A stretch of 60,999 nt of DNA from Phycisphaera mikurensis NBRC 102666 (GTDB lineage: Bacteria; Planctomycetota; Phycisphaerae; Phycisphaerales; SM1A02). How positions within the stretch are numbered: position 1 is the first letter of the stretch; the number at the start of each line of letters is the position of its first letter. The stretch lies in assembly GCA_945878575.1 (NCBI GenBank), contig CAMDUB010000011.1, positions 1 through 60,999 of the forward strand. Direction: 5' to 3'. Below the pieces are notes generated by a model that worked only from the letters and a program-made list of their open reading frames with translations, was not told where the DNA came from and made no database searches. Below, piece by piece: positions 1 through 10,137 of this stretch. A program made the translations under genes and the position numbers.

Positions 1-1510
1 TCGCTTCCATGGCGCGTCGGCGCAGGCGTGATGCTTGCAGCAGTTCAATGGCTGGAATGAACCACGCTTGGCGGAACGAATTTGGCCACGCCTCATCAGC
101 CTGCCATGTGAGCGCGTCATCGGTGTTTCCGCGTGTCAATTCTTCAAAGGCCGCTGCGCCCTCGGCGACGACCGGCAGCATGAGGGCGCCGGAATCCACT
201 TCCGGTGGTTTCACTTCAACAAGTACGGCGCCCGCTTCGCGAAGCGCATCAAGAACGGGTCGATAGCCATCCGCTGCATCACCTGCAAACCACTCAGGAA
301 CATAGGCCACACGCAGACCGCGCGCATCTTGGCGCATCGACCAGTGATACGGTTGCGAAACACTGGAGGCATCGTGCGGATCAAATCCATTGATGGCCCC
401 CAGCACGATCCCGCAGTCAGATACATGGCGTGCAATGGTGCCGATTTTGTCCATCGACCACGTCAGTGCCATGCATCCCGTGCGTGGCACACGGCCAAAG
501 GTTGGTCGCAATCCACTGACGCCACACCGGGTGCACGGACTCACAATGGAGCCGAGTGTTTCCGTACCGATGGCAAACGGAACGATTCCGGCAGCCACGC
601 TTGACGCGCTGCCTGCGCTGGATCCGCTTGAGCCTTGCTCCGGATTCCATGGGTTGCGGCAGGTGCCGCCGAACCATATGTCTCCGTAAGCAAGTGCACC
701 AACAGCAGTCTTTGCGGTGAGCACAGCCCCGGCGCGGTCGAGTGCGTCGATGACCCATGCATTCGTGGTGGGAACGCGCTCTTTCCACGGCTCGGCACCC
801 CAAGTGGTGCGAACGCCAGCAGTATCAAGGAGATCCTTGGCGGCATAGGGGATGCCGTGAAGTGGTCCACGCACGGTGCCAGCGCGCAGTTCCGCATCCA
901 TAGCACGAGCGCGCGCGAGCGCTTGTTCCCGCACCACAGTAATGGCGCAGAAGAGTGTTGGATTGAGGCGATCAAATCGATCAAGCGCAAGTTTTGTCAA
1001 GCGTTCACTGGTGACAAGTTGCGCGCGCAACATGGCAGCGAGCATTGGAATCGATTCGTAATTCAGTTCTTCGTCGCTCGGCGTGCGCGCGGCCAATTTG
1101 AATTGCGGCATTTCAAACGGATCACCTTCACTAGTGACTGCCACGGAAGGCATTCCGGGCATCTCCGCTCGAAACACTTCGGCGGGCGCAAGTTCGTTTG
1201 GTAGGTGTCCCAGTGTTGCGCGAGCATGGAACTGCTCGCGCAGCGAATTCACTGTGCGCAAGATCTGCACACGCTCCTTCTCGGTGAAGGTGATGCCAGC
1301 AAGTTTTTCTGCTTCCGCCAAGGTGTTGGCGGTGATTTCAGAAGACATCAGCGGCAGTACTGCAACTGGTGGCGCGGGGACAGGCGGCGTCGCATCCGGC
1401 GGTGTTGATGGTGCCGAAGCCCCCGCAGCAAATGGAGAGGCCAGCGATACACCACATGCCGCCAAGGCAGTTGCGTGCACAAGAAATACGCGTCGTTCTG
1501 TGCTGTTCAC
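1..1510 (-). CDS. Amidase signature family lipoprotein (3' end missing)
   Basis: The reading frame opens at a GTG at 1510 and runs off the left edge, so the C-terminus is missing (about 503 residues visible). The N-terminus has a Tat-like motif (ERRVFL, residues 5-10) followed by a hydrophobic stretch and a lipobox LAAC (residues 16-19), suggesting an exported lipoprotein. The amidase signature core is clear: 'GIPYAAKDLLDTAG' carries the catalytic Lys near residue 224, and 'GSSGSSAGSASSVAAG' with 'GTETLGSI' carries the cis-Ser and nucleophile Ser near residues 290-310. Family members hydrolyse amide bonds through a Ser-cisSer-Lys triad; the substrate cannot be told. Residues before about 110 are an extra N-terminal region. 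The start is chosen because it alone includes the export signal. Confidence 0.88.
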   Translation of the reverse strand, partial: MNSTERRVFLVHATALAACGVSLASPFAAGASAPSTPPDATPPVPAPPVAVLPLMSSEITANTLAEAEKLAGITFTEKERVQILRTVNSLREQFHARATLGHLPNELAPAEVFRAEMPGMPSVAVTSEGDPFEMPQFKLAARTPSDEELNYESIPMLAAMLRAQLVTSERLTKLALDRFDRLNPTLFCAITVVREQALARARAMDAELRAGTVRGPLHGIPYAAKDLLDTAGVRTTWGAEPWKERVPTTNAWVIDALDRAGAVLTAKTAVGALAYGDIWFGGTCRNPWNPEQGSSGSSAGSASSVAAGIVPFAIGTETLGSIVSPCTRCGVSGLRPTFGRVPRTGCMALTWSMDKIGTIARHVSDCGIVLGAINGFDPHDASSVSQPYHWSMRQDARGLRVAYVPEWFAGDAADGYRPVLDALREAGAVLVEVKPPEVDSGALMLPVVAEGAAAFEELTRGNTDDALTWQADEAWPNSFRQAWFIPAIELLQASRLRRRAMEA

Positions 1511-1557
1511 GGCGACAGGCTACCTGCCAAGGACGTTCAAGTCAGTACCGAAGTGAT

Positions 1558-2217
1558 TTACTTCAGCGCACCACGGCGCCGGAGTTCGGCTTCCGCTTCG
1601 CGGTACTCAAGTTGCTGCTGGGCATCGGTTTTGGCCGGATTGCGGTACAGCCACATGGTGTTCGTCAGTTCAAGATTTGGGTACCACGGCTTCTCCATCC
1701 AATAGATGGACGGACCAACGGGCGCGTTTGACTCGCTGTTTCCTGGAGCCATCATCGGCGCTGGTCGTGCGTCCGAAGCGGCAAGTGCGCTGGCTCGGGC
1801 GGCGCGTTCTGCATCAGCTTCGGCGCGGGCTTGCGCGGCCTGTCGCTTGAGTTCGTCGCGCTCGGCCTTCAGTTGTTCCGTAGTCTCGCGTGTTGACGAA
1901 AGTTCTGCCAGGGTCTTGCGATGTGACTCTGCAGCCTTGGCGCCCTCGGCAGCCTGTCGCTGGAGCTCAGCATTCTCCTTTGAAAGCCGCTCATGCTTGG
2001 AGCGATGCGTCTCAATTTCGGCGCGGCTACTTGCGGACTGCTCAACCAACTTGGAGGCGTTGGCATCGGCGGCGGCAGCCGATGCCTGCGCGCTTGACTC
2101 TGCTGCCTTGAGCTTGGTCTCTGCGTCGGTGGCCTTGCCCGCATAGTGAATGGTGGAAGCCAACAGCGCGACCAGGAGAACGACAAGGACGACGATGCCA
2201 GTGGTACGTAGGTTCAT
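1558..2217 (-). CDS. Membrane-anchored coiled-coil protein
   Basis: The 219-residue protein begins MNLRTTG with one N-terminal transmembrane helix (about residues 5-24), followed by a long Ala/Glu/Lys/Arg-rich heptad region to about residue 150 that should form a coiled coil. The C-terminal part ends with a Tyr/Glu/Arg-rich segment. The ATG at 2217 is preferred over an upstream in-frame start because it places the helix at the N-terminus and has AGGA about 10 bases upstream. I do not recognise a family. It may be a periplasm-facing structural or spacer protein. It lies just upstream of, and in the same direction as, the amidase gene (48-base gap), so the two may be cotranscribed. Confidence 0.75.
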   Translation of the reverse strand: MNLRTTGIVVLVVLLVALLASTIHYAGKATDAETKLKAAESSAQASAAAADANASKLVEQSASSRAEIETHRSKHERLSKENAELQRQAAEGAKAAESHRKTLAELSSTRETTEQLKAERDELKRQAAQARAEADAERAARASALAASDARPAPMMAPGNSESNAPVGPSIYWMEKPWYPNLELTNTMWLYRNPAKTDAQQQLEYREAEAELRRRGALK

Positions 2218-2351
2218 AGGTGGATTCCTGAGGAAGAGGGCATTGTCGAGCAGTGCGGCGGCTGTGTCAAACCCGCGCGGGTGCGTGGAAAGCGCGGTCT
2301 CTATGTATGAATGGTCCAGACAGACGGATTTCGCGCTATGTTGGAGCCAAT

Positions 2352-3080
2352 ATGGGACGCACGCCACATCGCTACGCACTGCTCTTGCCGCTCCTCTTAC
2401 TGGCGGCTTGTAGTTCCGATGGATTCAAGATGGTTGCACAGTCACACTCGGTGGCGTATCGATTGGATCCGGATCCAAAGGGTCTGCTGCTTTCGGTACC
2501 GCCTATCTGCGCAGTTCTTCCTGCGGAGGCGCCATCCGCGCCGGGCTATTCGGCTTTGACGGGCATGGCGCTTCATGCAGCGCTGCTGTCAAGCAAACAC
2601 GGTGAGACCGTACTTGATGCCGGCGTGACTGCTTCGCGGATCAATAAAGCAGGCCTCGCCAACGACTGGCATTTGCTGGCAGTTTCGTATCGCGATGGTG
2701 GAGTGATGGACTTCGACCGCTTGTCCAAAATTGGAAAGGCCATTGGGGTACGGCACATTCTGGTGCCAACGTTGGCAGGTTCCGTGAGTAACTTTGGGCC
2801 GCGACTCGACTTTCTTGGTCTGACGCTCGGCCGAACATTTTGGACGACGGTCGATGTGTCGCTGCAGCTGTGGGACACGTCCACTGGTGATCTGGTCTGG
2901 CAGTCAACCGCCAGTTGCACCGCGGCAGCGGAAGTAGTGATTGCCACGCGTGTCTCGATGAAAACAGCCATGCAATCCGGCTTTGTACTGATGATTGACG
3001 ACTTGGTACAAGGGCGCTCCGAGTCAGTGATGGCGGCGGACGTGCCGGACACCAAGATGAGCGGTGAAGTAGTGAAGTGA
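2352..3080 (+). CDS. Predicted lipoprotein of unknown function
   Basis: The 242-residue protein starts MGRTPHRY with a Leu-rich signal sequence and a lipobox LLAAC at about residues 16-20, followed by CSSDG. The start at 2352 is chosen for a GGAG about 5-9 bases upstream and for placement of the signal; a longer in-frame start at 2253 is less likely. The mature part contains 'GVRHILVPTLAG' and 'LQLWDTSTGDLVWQST', which resemble the nucleotide-fold/beta segments of CsgG- or GNA1162-like outer-membrane lipoproteins, but this similarity is weak and is inference. It is divergent from the coiled-coil protein gene and overlaps nothing. Confidence 0.75.
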   Translation: MGRTPHRYALLLPLLLLAACSSDGFKMVAQSHSVAYRLDPDPKGLLLSVPPICAVLPAEAPSAPGYSALTGMALHAALLSSKHGETVLDAGVTASRINKAGLANDWHLLAVSYRDGGVMDFDRLSKIGKAIGVRHILVPTLAGSVSNFGPRLDFLGLTLGRTFWTTVDVSLQLWDTSTGDLVWQSTASCTAAAEVVIATRVSMKTAMQSGFVLMIDDLVQGRSESVMAADVPDTKMSGEVVK

Positions 3081-3097
3081 TTCCTATACTTGCGCAC

Positions 3098-3628
3098 ATG
3101 AACGCAGAGATCACATTTCGCACAGCGACCAATGATGATGTCCCTGCGCTCGTTGCGCTGATTGAAAGCGCGTACCGCGGTGAGGTCAGTCGCGCGGGCT
3201 GGACTACAGAAGCCGATTTACTTGATGGCCAGCGCACCGACGAACACGAAGTTTTGAAGGTCGTGCGCGGGCCGCGCTCGCGTGTGCGCGTCGCTGAACA
3301 AGATGGCAGCGTGGTGGCGTGCGTTCGTATTGACGATGCTGGCGATGCGGGATACATCGGTATGTTTGCAGTGCGTCCGACGTTGCAGGCGAGTGGCATC
3401 GGACGCCAACTCTTGGCCGAGGCGGAGCGGGTCATCCGCGAAGAACTTCGCCTCACCCGCGCGCGCATGACGGTCATCGCCCAGCGCGAAACGCTGATCG
3501 CGTGGTATGCGCGGCGTGGTTATGTAGTGACGGGCAAGCGCGAGCCGTTCCCGTACCACGACCCGCGGGCGGGAACTCCGCGGCGCGCGGACTTGGTGTT
3601 TGAGGTGCTTGAGAAACCGTTGCATTGA
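3098..3628 (+). CDS. GNAT family N-acetyltransferase
   Basis: The 176-residue protein has the GNAT fold signature. Motif A, 'GMFAVRPTLQASGIGRQLL' (about residues 88-106), contains the Q/R-x-x-G-x-G/A acetyl-CoA pyrophosphate loop. Motif B near 'MTVIAQRETLIAWYARRGY' includes the usual C-terminal Tyr/aromatic segment. The N-terminal 'FRTATNDDVPALVALIESAYRG' is a typical helix 1 region. The acceptor substrate is unknown. An ATG at 3077 would overlap the preceding gene by 4 bases; I prefer 3098 because MNAEITFR begins the fold directly. Confidence 0.85.
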   Translation: MNAEITFRTATNDDVPALVALIESAYRGEVSRAGWTTEADLLDGQRTDEHEVLKVVRGPRSRVRVAEQDGSVVACVRIDDAGDAGYIGMFAVRPTLQASGIGRQLLAEAERVIREELRLTRARMTVIAQRETLIAWYARRGYVVTGKREPFPYHDPRAGTPRRADLVFEVLEKPLH

Positions 3629-3755
3629 GCGTCCGAACGGCGCCTTTCTGAAATGGTGTGTCCCGTTCCGGCGTTGTGCGGCAATAGTTGGCTCTGATCA
3701 TGGCGGCGCATATTTCAGTTTGCTTGTACCTCAACATATTTCGGAAAGTCACGTG

Positions 3756-5612
<1,857 letters not shown>

Positions 5613-5701
5613 TCGCGACAGTCACCGTTGCCACCATCTCCATCTCCAAGGCCAGGGGTAGAAATTCGCATAACAGTGTTGGTCTGACGTACCCTTGAGC
5701 A

Positions 5702-6664
5702 ATGAAGCGCTTCACCGTCGCGATGTTCTTGAGCCTCACCGCCATTTCGCCCTGCTTTGGCTGGGGCGATGACGGTCACAAAATCATCGCCACCATTGCC
5801 ACCGCTGGACTCAGTGAAGAAGCCGCCAAGAAACTACGCGAGATCCTTGGCGATGAAACCGTTGCCGATGCCGCAGTGTGGGCTGACAAGATGCGCAGCA
5901 ATGCTGAGTATGACTGGCTCAAGCCGCTCCACTACATCAATGTGCCGCGCGGAGCGAAGAGCCTTGATATGAATCGTGATGGCGCCGATGGATTGCAGAT
6001 TGTTTCGTCCATCAACAAATACCGCGACATTCTGAAGAATCCCGCGAGCACCAAGGAGCAGCGGCTTCTTGCGGTGCGCCTGCTCTTTCACTTTGTGGGT
6101 GACATCCATCAGCCGTTTCATGTTTCCTACAAGGAAGACTTGGGCGGTAACAAGTTGACCATTCAAGCATTCGGTCGCAAATCCAACATGCACAAGGTGT
6201 GGGATTCAGATTTGATCCAGCGCCGCCTGAAAGACACCAAGGGTGGCTGGGCAGTCATGTCCGCCGATCTACGCGAGTCGATCACTGTGCCCGAACGCAA
6301 GAAGTGGACAATATCCGCTGATCCAGCGGTATGGGCAAACGAATCGTTCGGCATTACCAGGCAGCTGTACAGCACCGCGCCCACCGGGAAGGCCGGCATT
6401 GATGATGTCTATTACAAGCAGTGGTTGCCCACGCTGAATACGTGCCTTGAAGTTGGCGGCGTGCGGCTTTCAGCATTGCTGAACGATGCCCTTGATCCCG
6501 GCGCATCAAAGGACACGAGCGGCGCAAAGGACACGAAGGGCACCAAGGGTTCCAAGAACGGCAAGCCGAATAATTCAGAAACTGCGCCCGGACCTGTAAC
6601 TCCCGCCACATCGCCAACAGCACCTCCCGCTCCATCGCCCTCCAGTGGGTTGGTCCCGGCGTAA
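5702..6664 (+). CDS. S1/P1-type zinc-dependent nuclease, secreted
   Basis: The 320-residue protein has a signal peptide ending in CFG, so the mature chain begins with Trp (WGDDGHKI). In S1/P1 nucleases the free N-terminal Trp and this His bind zinc. Other ligand motifs are present in order: 'AVWADKMR', 'LKPLHYINVP', 'LLFHFVGDIHQPFHVS' and 'NMHKVWDSDLI'. The family cleaves single-stranded DNA/RNA and 3'-nucleotides outside the cytoplasm. After about residue 262 there is a Lys/Gly/Ser/Thr/Pro-rich low-complexity tail (DTSGAKDTKGTKGSKNGKPN and on) not usual for the family. It probably supplies phosphate or nucleosides from environmental nucleic acid. Confidence 0.9.
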   Translation: MKRFTVAMFLSLTAISPCFGWGDDGHKIIATIATAGLSEEAAKKLREILGDETVADAAVWADKMRSNAEYDWLKPLHYINVPRGAKSLDMNRDGADGLQIVSSINKYRDILKNPASTKEQRLLAVRLLFHFVGDIHQPFHVSYKEDLGGNKLTIQAFGRKSNMHKVWDSDLIQRRLKDTKGGWAVMSADLRESITVPERKKWTISADPAVWANESFGITRQLYSTAPTGKAGIDDVYYKQWLPTLNTCLEVGGVRLSALLNDALDPGASKDTSGAKDTKGTKGSKNGKPNNSETAPGPVTPATSPTAPPAPSPSSGLVPA

Positions 6665-6877
6665 CTGCTTGGGGAGAAACATTTAAAAATTCAATTTCTT
6701 CGCTGACCCTTTCCAAACAGGGTGCGTAGGGTAGGTGGTGTGGAAGACGGTCGAGCGGGCGTTACGCCCGAACTTGGTCAAGGCACGCCCCATCGTTGGT
6801 TTGGACCAGTCAAGACTTTGCGCACGCTGATGCGCGCAGTAATTCTACGCCTCTTGTACATAAAGGAATCCTTCGTC
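6665..6877. other. Intergenic region upstream of the chitinase gene
   Basis: This 213-base gap holds an AT-rich stretch near 6683-6700, a short ACCCT/AGGGT inverted repeat (about 6705-6724) and a CGGGCG-tta-CGCCCG hairpin (6756-6770). No T-run follows either, so neither is a clear terminator. A Shine-Dalgarno-like AAAGGAA lies just upstream of the chitinase ATG. No gene is visible. Confidence 0.4.
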
Positions 6878-8839
6878 ATGAAGAACATCTTTGGCATGAT
6901 TGCCTGTGCTGTCGCCATTTCTGCGCCGTGCTTTGCGGACGCTACTTTCACGTTTACGGGCCAATGGACCACTGGGGGGCAGGGCAATTTCATTGCCACC
7001 AATACCACTGGTCAGGCGATGCAGAACTGGGTTCTGGAGTTTGATTGGACCGCCGACGTCACCAGTCTGTGGAACGGCACCATTCAAAGCAAGGTGGGTA
7101 ATCACTACACGGTGGTCAATTCCGCATGGAACGGAACAGTGGCGCCCGGCGCCTCCATTGAGGTGGGCTGCGTATTCAATCAGTCCCCTTCCGGCGTGCT
7201 GCCGACTGGTCTGACCTTCAGCACCACAGCGAGTGGCGGCGGAGGTACCGGCGGTGGCGGAACAGGTGGAGGTACCGGTGGCGGAACCGGCGGCGGAACT
7301 GGTGGCGGCACCGGTGGTGGTGCCACGGGCACATGCGCTGCCGATGCCGACCGTGATGGCAAAGTCAACGGTAGCGATCTTGCGTTGCTCTTAAGCAGCT
7401 GGGGCCCAGGAACAGTGCGCGACCTCACTGGCGACGGCACCGTTGATGGAGCCGACATTGCAGCCATGCTTTCTGCATGGGGCGCATGCCCAACCGACAG
7501 CACGGGCTATGACAAAATGCCCACCGTTGAGCAGCGAAAGATTGTCGGTTACTACCCAAATTGGGGCATCTATCAGAAGAATTTCCCGGTGACTTCGGTG
7601 CGCGCCGATCGGATCAATGTCATTAACTATGCATTCCTGATTCCGCTCGATCGCACCATGCCAAGTGCATGGAATGTCATTGTTTCTTCGTACCGCGGAT
7701 GGCGTTACAGCGATTACGCCAACTATCTGCAGCAACCGGCCGGCACCACGCTGAGCGCTGGCGTTGGTCTCTTTGATGAGTGGGCCGATGTGAAGGCCAA
7801 TACCGCTGCCGAAGCGCTCACCATGTCGCCAGCATTCCGCGAGGGTAGTAACTTTGCACAACTGCGCGATTTGAAGCAAACGCACAGCAAATTGCGCACC
7901 ATGGCGTCGATCGGTGGCTGGACGCTCTCGTCACCCTTCTTCTCAATCGCGCGCAGTGCACAGAAGCGTGCGGACTTTGCAAAGTCTGCCGTGTATGTGG
8001 TTGCCAAGTACGGATTCGACGGCATTGATATCGACTGGGAGTACCCAGGCGGTGGTGGCTTGTCGCAGAGCGGTATCGGCGACCCCGCCACTGACGGCGG
8101 CAACTACTTGCTCCTTCTGCAGGCGCTGCGCGATGAACTGAATCGCCAGTCCGCTATCGACGGCCGCACCTATTACCTCACCATTGCAGCCCCTGCCGGT
8201 GATACCAAGATTGCCGATATCAATCCTCCAGCAATCGCAGCGATTTGCGACTGGATCAACGTCATGACCTACGACTACCACGGTGGCTGGGATTCGTACA
8301 CCGGTCTCAATTCACCAATGGTGAACATTGATCCAAATCCATCGGCAGCAAAGTGGTCAGTGACTGGCACCATGGACATCTACCTCAACGGAAGTAATGG
8401 CAACCCCGGTGTTGCGCCTTCCAAGCTTGTGCTGGGCATGCCGTTCTACGGTCGTGGATGGAACTCCGTGCAGCCCGGACCAAACGGCAACGGGCTTGGT
8501 CAGCCTGGAACCGAGGCGGTTTCACCCGGACTCGGCGAGACGGAGTTCCCATACAACGCGCTGCTCAGTAGCGGCGTCTTGAGTTTCGCCAACGGTTCCT
8601 TCGTGGGTGCCGCCGGTTACACGCGCTATTGGAACGCCGAGGCGCAGGTTCCGTACCTCTACTCACCCTCTGCGCAGCGATTCATCACTTATGACGACCC
8701 GGAATCGACGCAAGTCAAGATGAATTTTGCGAACCAGAAAGCCCTGGGAGGCGTGATGTTCTGGGAGCTCAGCGAGGACACCGCGCTTCCCGGAGCTTCA
8801 CTCCTGGACACCATCTTCCAAGGCATGAAATTGCCCTGA
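6878..8839 (+). CDS. Secreted GH18 chitinase with CBM2-like and dockerin-like modules
   Basis: The 653-residue protein begins with a signal peptide (1-20, ending CFA). A CBM2-like module (about 21-115) has 'TFTGQWTTGGQGNFIATN' and 'WVLEFDWTADVTSLWNGTI'. A (GGGT)n linker encoded around 7225-7325 follows, then an internal dockerin-like pair of Ca-binding loops ('DADRDGKVNGSDLALLLSSWG' region and 'DLTGDGTVDGADIAAML', about 150-205). The GH18 domain runs from about 215 to the end. Its catalytic motif FDGIDIDWEYPG (DxxDxDxE) puts the proton donor at Glu388; 'MASIGGWTLSSPF' and 'VMTYDYHGGWD' are the other family motifs. It should hydrolyse beta-1,4 GlcNAc linkages. The ATG at 6878 follows an AAAGGAA site. 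The LPMO gene comes next, suggesting joint action on chitin. Confidence 0.95.
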   Translation: MKNIFGMIACAVAISAPCFADATFTFTGQWTTGGQGNFIATNTTGQAMQNWVLEFDWTADVTSLWNGTIQSKVGNHYTVVNSAWNGTVAPGASIEVGCVFNQSPSGVLPTGLTFSTTASGGGGTGGGGTGGGTGGGTGGGTGGGTGGGATGTCAADADRDGKVNGSDLALLLSSWGPGTVRDLTGDGTVDGADIAAMLSAWGACPTDSTGYDKMPTVEQRKIVGYYPNWGIYQKNFPVTSVRADRINVINYAFLIPLDRTMPSAWNVIVSSYRGWRYSDYANYLQQPAGTTLSAGVGLFDEWADVKANTAAEALTMSPAFREGSNFAQLRDLKQTHSKLRTMASIGGWTLSSPFFSIARSAQKRADFAKSAVYVVAKYGFDGIDIDWEYPGGGGLSQSGIGDPATDGGNYLLLLQALRDELNRQSAIDGRTYYLTIAAPAGDTKIADINPPAIAAICDWINVMTYDYHGGWDSYTGLNSPMVNIDPNPSAAKWSVTGTMDIYLNGSNGNPGVAPSKLVLGMPFYGRGWNSVQPGPNGNGLGQPGTEAVSPGLGETEFPYNALLSSGVLSFANGSFVGAAGYTRYWNAEAQVPYLYSPSAQRFITYDDPESTQVKMNFANQKALGGVMFWELSEDTALPGASLLDTIFQGMKLP

Positions 8840-8937
8840 GTCTGCCATGCGTTTGCGCTGACTGCACAACACCGTGAATGACGAACTCACCTCACCCCGC
8901 GACCGTATTTCTTAGATCTCAAGAGAAAGGTACCAAG

Positions 8938-10116
8938 ATGAAAAAGTTAATTACCTGCCTATCAACTCTGCTCGTGACCGTCTCGACATCACTCACCGCG
9001 TTTGGTCATGGCTCCATGGCCGATCCAATTAGTCGAACCTACAAGATCTTCCTCGACAATCCCGAAACGCCACAAACCGCTGCCGCAAGCGCCGCCATTG
9101 CGGTTGCTGGAACGCAGGCGTTCTATGACTGGAACGAGGTCACTCGCAACATTCCTGGCTATGACTATCCAGCCACCATTCCGGATGGGCAACTCCCCGG
9201 AGCAGGTCGAGATAAGTATGCAGGTCTCAACCTAGCACGTACGGATTGGTTCGCTACTCCCGCCGTTGCCGGTCCGCGCGTGTGCCGATTCTTCACCACT
9301 ACGCCGCACGACCCGAGTTTCTTCAAGGCGTACATCACCCGTGATGGATATGACCCGCGGCAGCCACTGCGTTGGGCAGATCTGGTGCCGGTAGCTGGCG
9401 GCGAGACCGCAACGTTGGCAGGATCGTGCGGACAAAACAGCACGGATTGTCATTGCGGAACATCGGGCGCTGGGATGAGTTACTACATGACGCTCGATCT
9501 TCCTGCGCGAGTAGGCCGCCATGTTCTGTATGTCACATGGCAGCGCATTGATCCCAACAATGAGGTGTTCTTCTCCACCAGTGATCTTGATTTCGGTGGT
9601 GTTGACTACGGTGATACCGGCGCACCGCCGATCATTCCGGCCGCAGTGACCTTTGCGTTCACCAATCAGTGGACCGGCGGAGGGCAGGGCGGCTTCCGCA
9701 TCACCAATGCTTCCAACTACGCCATCCGTGGCTGGAAGTTAGAGTTTGACTGGACTGCAACAGTCGGAAGCGTCTGGAGCGGAGTGCTGCAGAGCCAAGT
9801 TGGCAACCACTACGTAGTGACCAATGCTGCCTACAACGAAGTGATTCTTCCGGGCGAATCGGTGGATGTGGGCTGCACTGCCAGTTACTCGATTCCAGGC
9901 CTGTTACCCACCAGCATCATTGCGATGGGTAGTGCACCCGGAGCGCCACCTGAATGCACTGGCGATGCCAACAACAACGGTGTCGTGGATGCTGCGGACC
10001 TGGGCTTAATGCTTGGAAGTTGGGGTCAAGCGTCCGCGTTTGACTACAACGGCGACGGCGTCACCGATGGTGCCGACATGGCGGTGATCCTTGCCGCATG
10101 GGGCCCGTGTACGTAA
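8938..10116 (+). CDS. AA10 lytic polysaccharide monooxygenase with CBM2-like and dockerin-like modules
   Basis: The 392-residue protein has a signal peptide MKKLITCL...TAFG, after which the mature chain starts HGSMADPISR. His24 would be the copper-brace N-terminal histidine. The second brace histidine is His124 in 'FTTTPHDPSFFKAYITRDG', a typical AA10 motif. A CBM2-like module follows (about 235-330; 'FTNQWTGGGQGGFRITN', 'LEFDWTATVGSVWSG'), closely similar to that in the chitinase. The protein ends in two dockerin-like loops ('GDANNNGVVDAADLGLMLGS', 'DYNGDGVTDGADMAVILAAW'). AA10 enzymes oxidatively cleave crystalline chitin or cellulose; the chitinase neighbour favours chitin. The ATG at 8938 follows GAGAAAGG; the longer in-frame start at 8878 would spoil the signal peptide. 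Confidence 0.95.
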   Translation: MKKLITCLSTLLVTVSTSLTAFGHGSMADPISRTYKIFLDNPETPQTAAASAAIAVAGTQAFYDWNEVTRNIPGYDYPATIPDGQLPGAGRDKYAGLNLARTDWFATPAVAGPRVCRFFTTTPHDPSFFKAYITRDGYDPRQPLRWADLVPVAGGETATLAGSCGQNSTDCHCGTSGAGMSYYMTLDLPARVGRHVLYVTWQRIDPNNEVFFSTSDLDFGGVDYGDTGAPPIIPAAVTFAFTNQWTGGGQGGFRITNASNYAIRGWKLEFDWTATVGSVWSGVLQSQVGNHYVVTNAAYNEVILPGESVDVGCTASYSIPGLLPTSIIAMGSAPGAPPECTGDANNNGVVDAADLGLMLGSWGQASAFDYNGDGVTDGADMAVILAAWGPCT

Positions 10117-10137
10117 TGATGACGACGGCGAGGGTGG

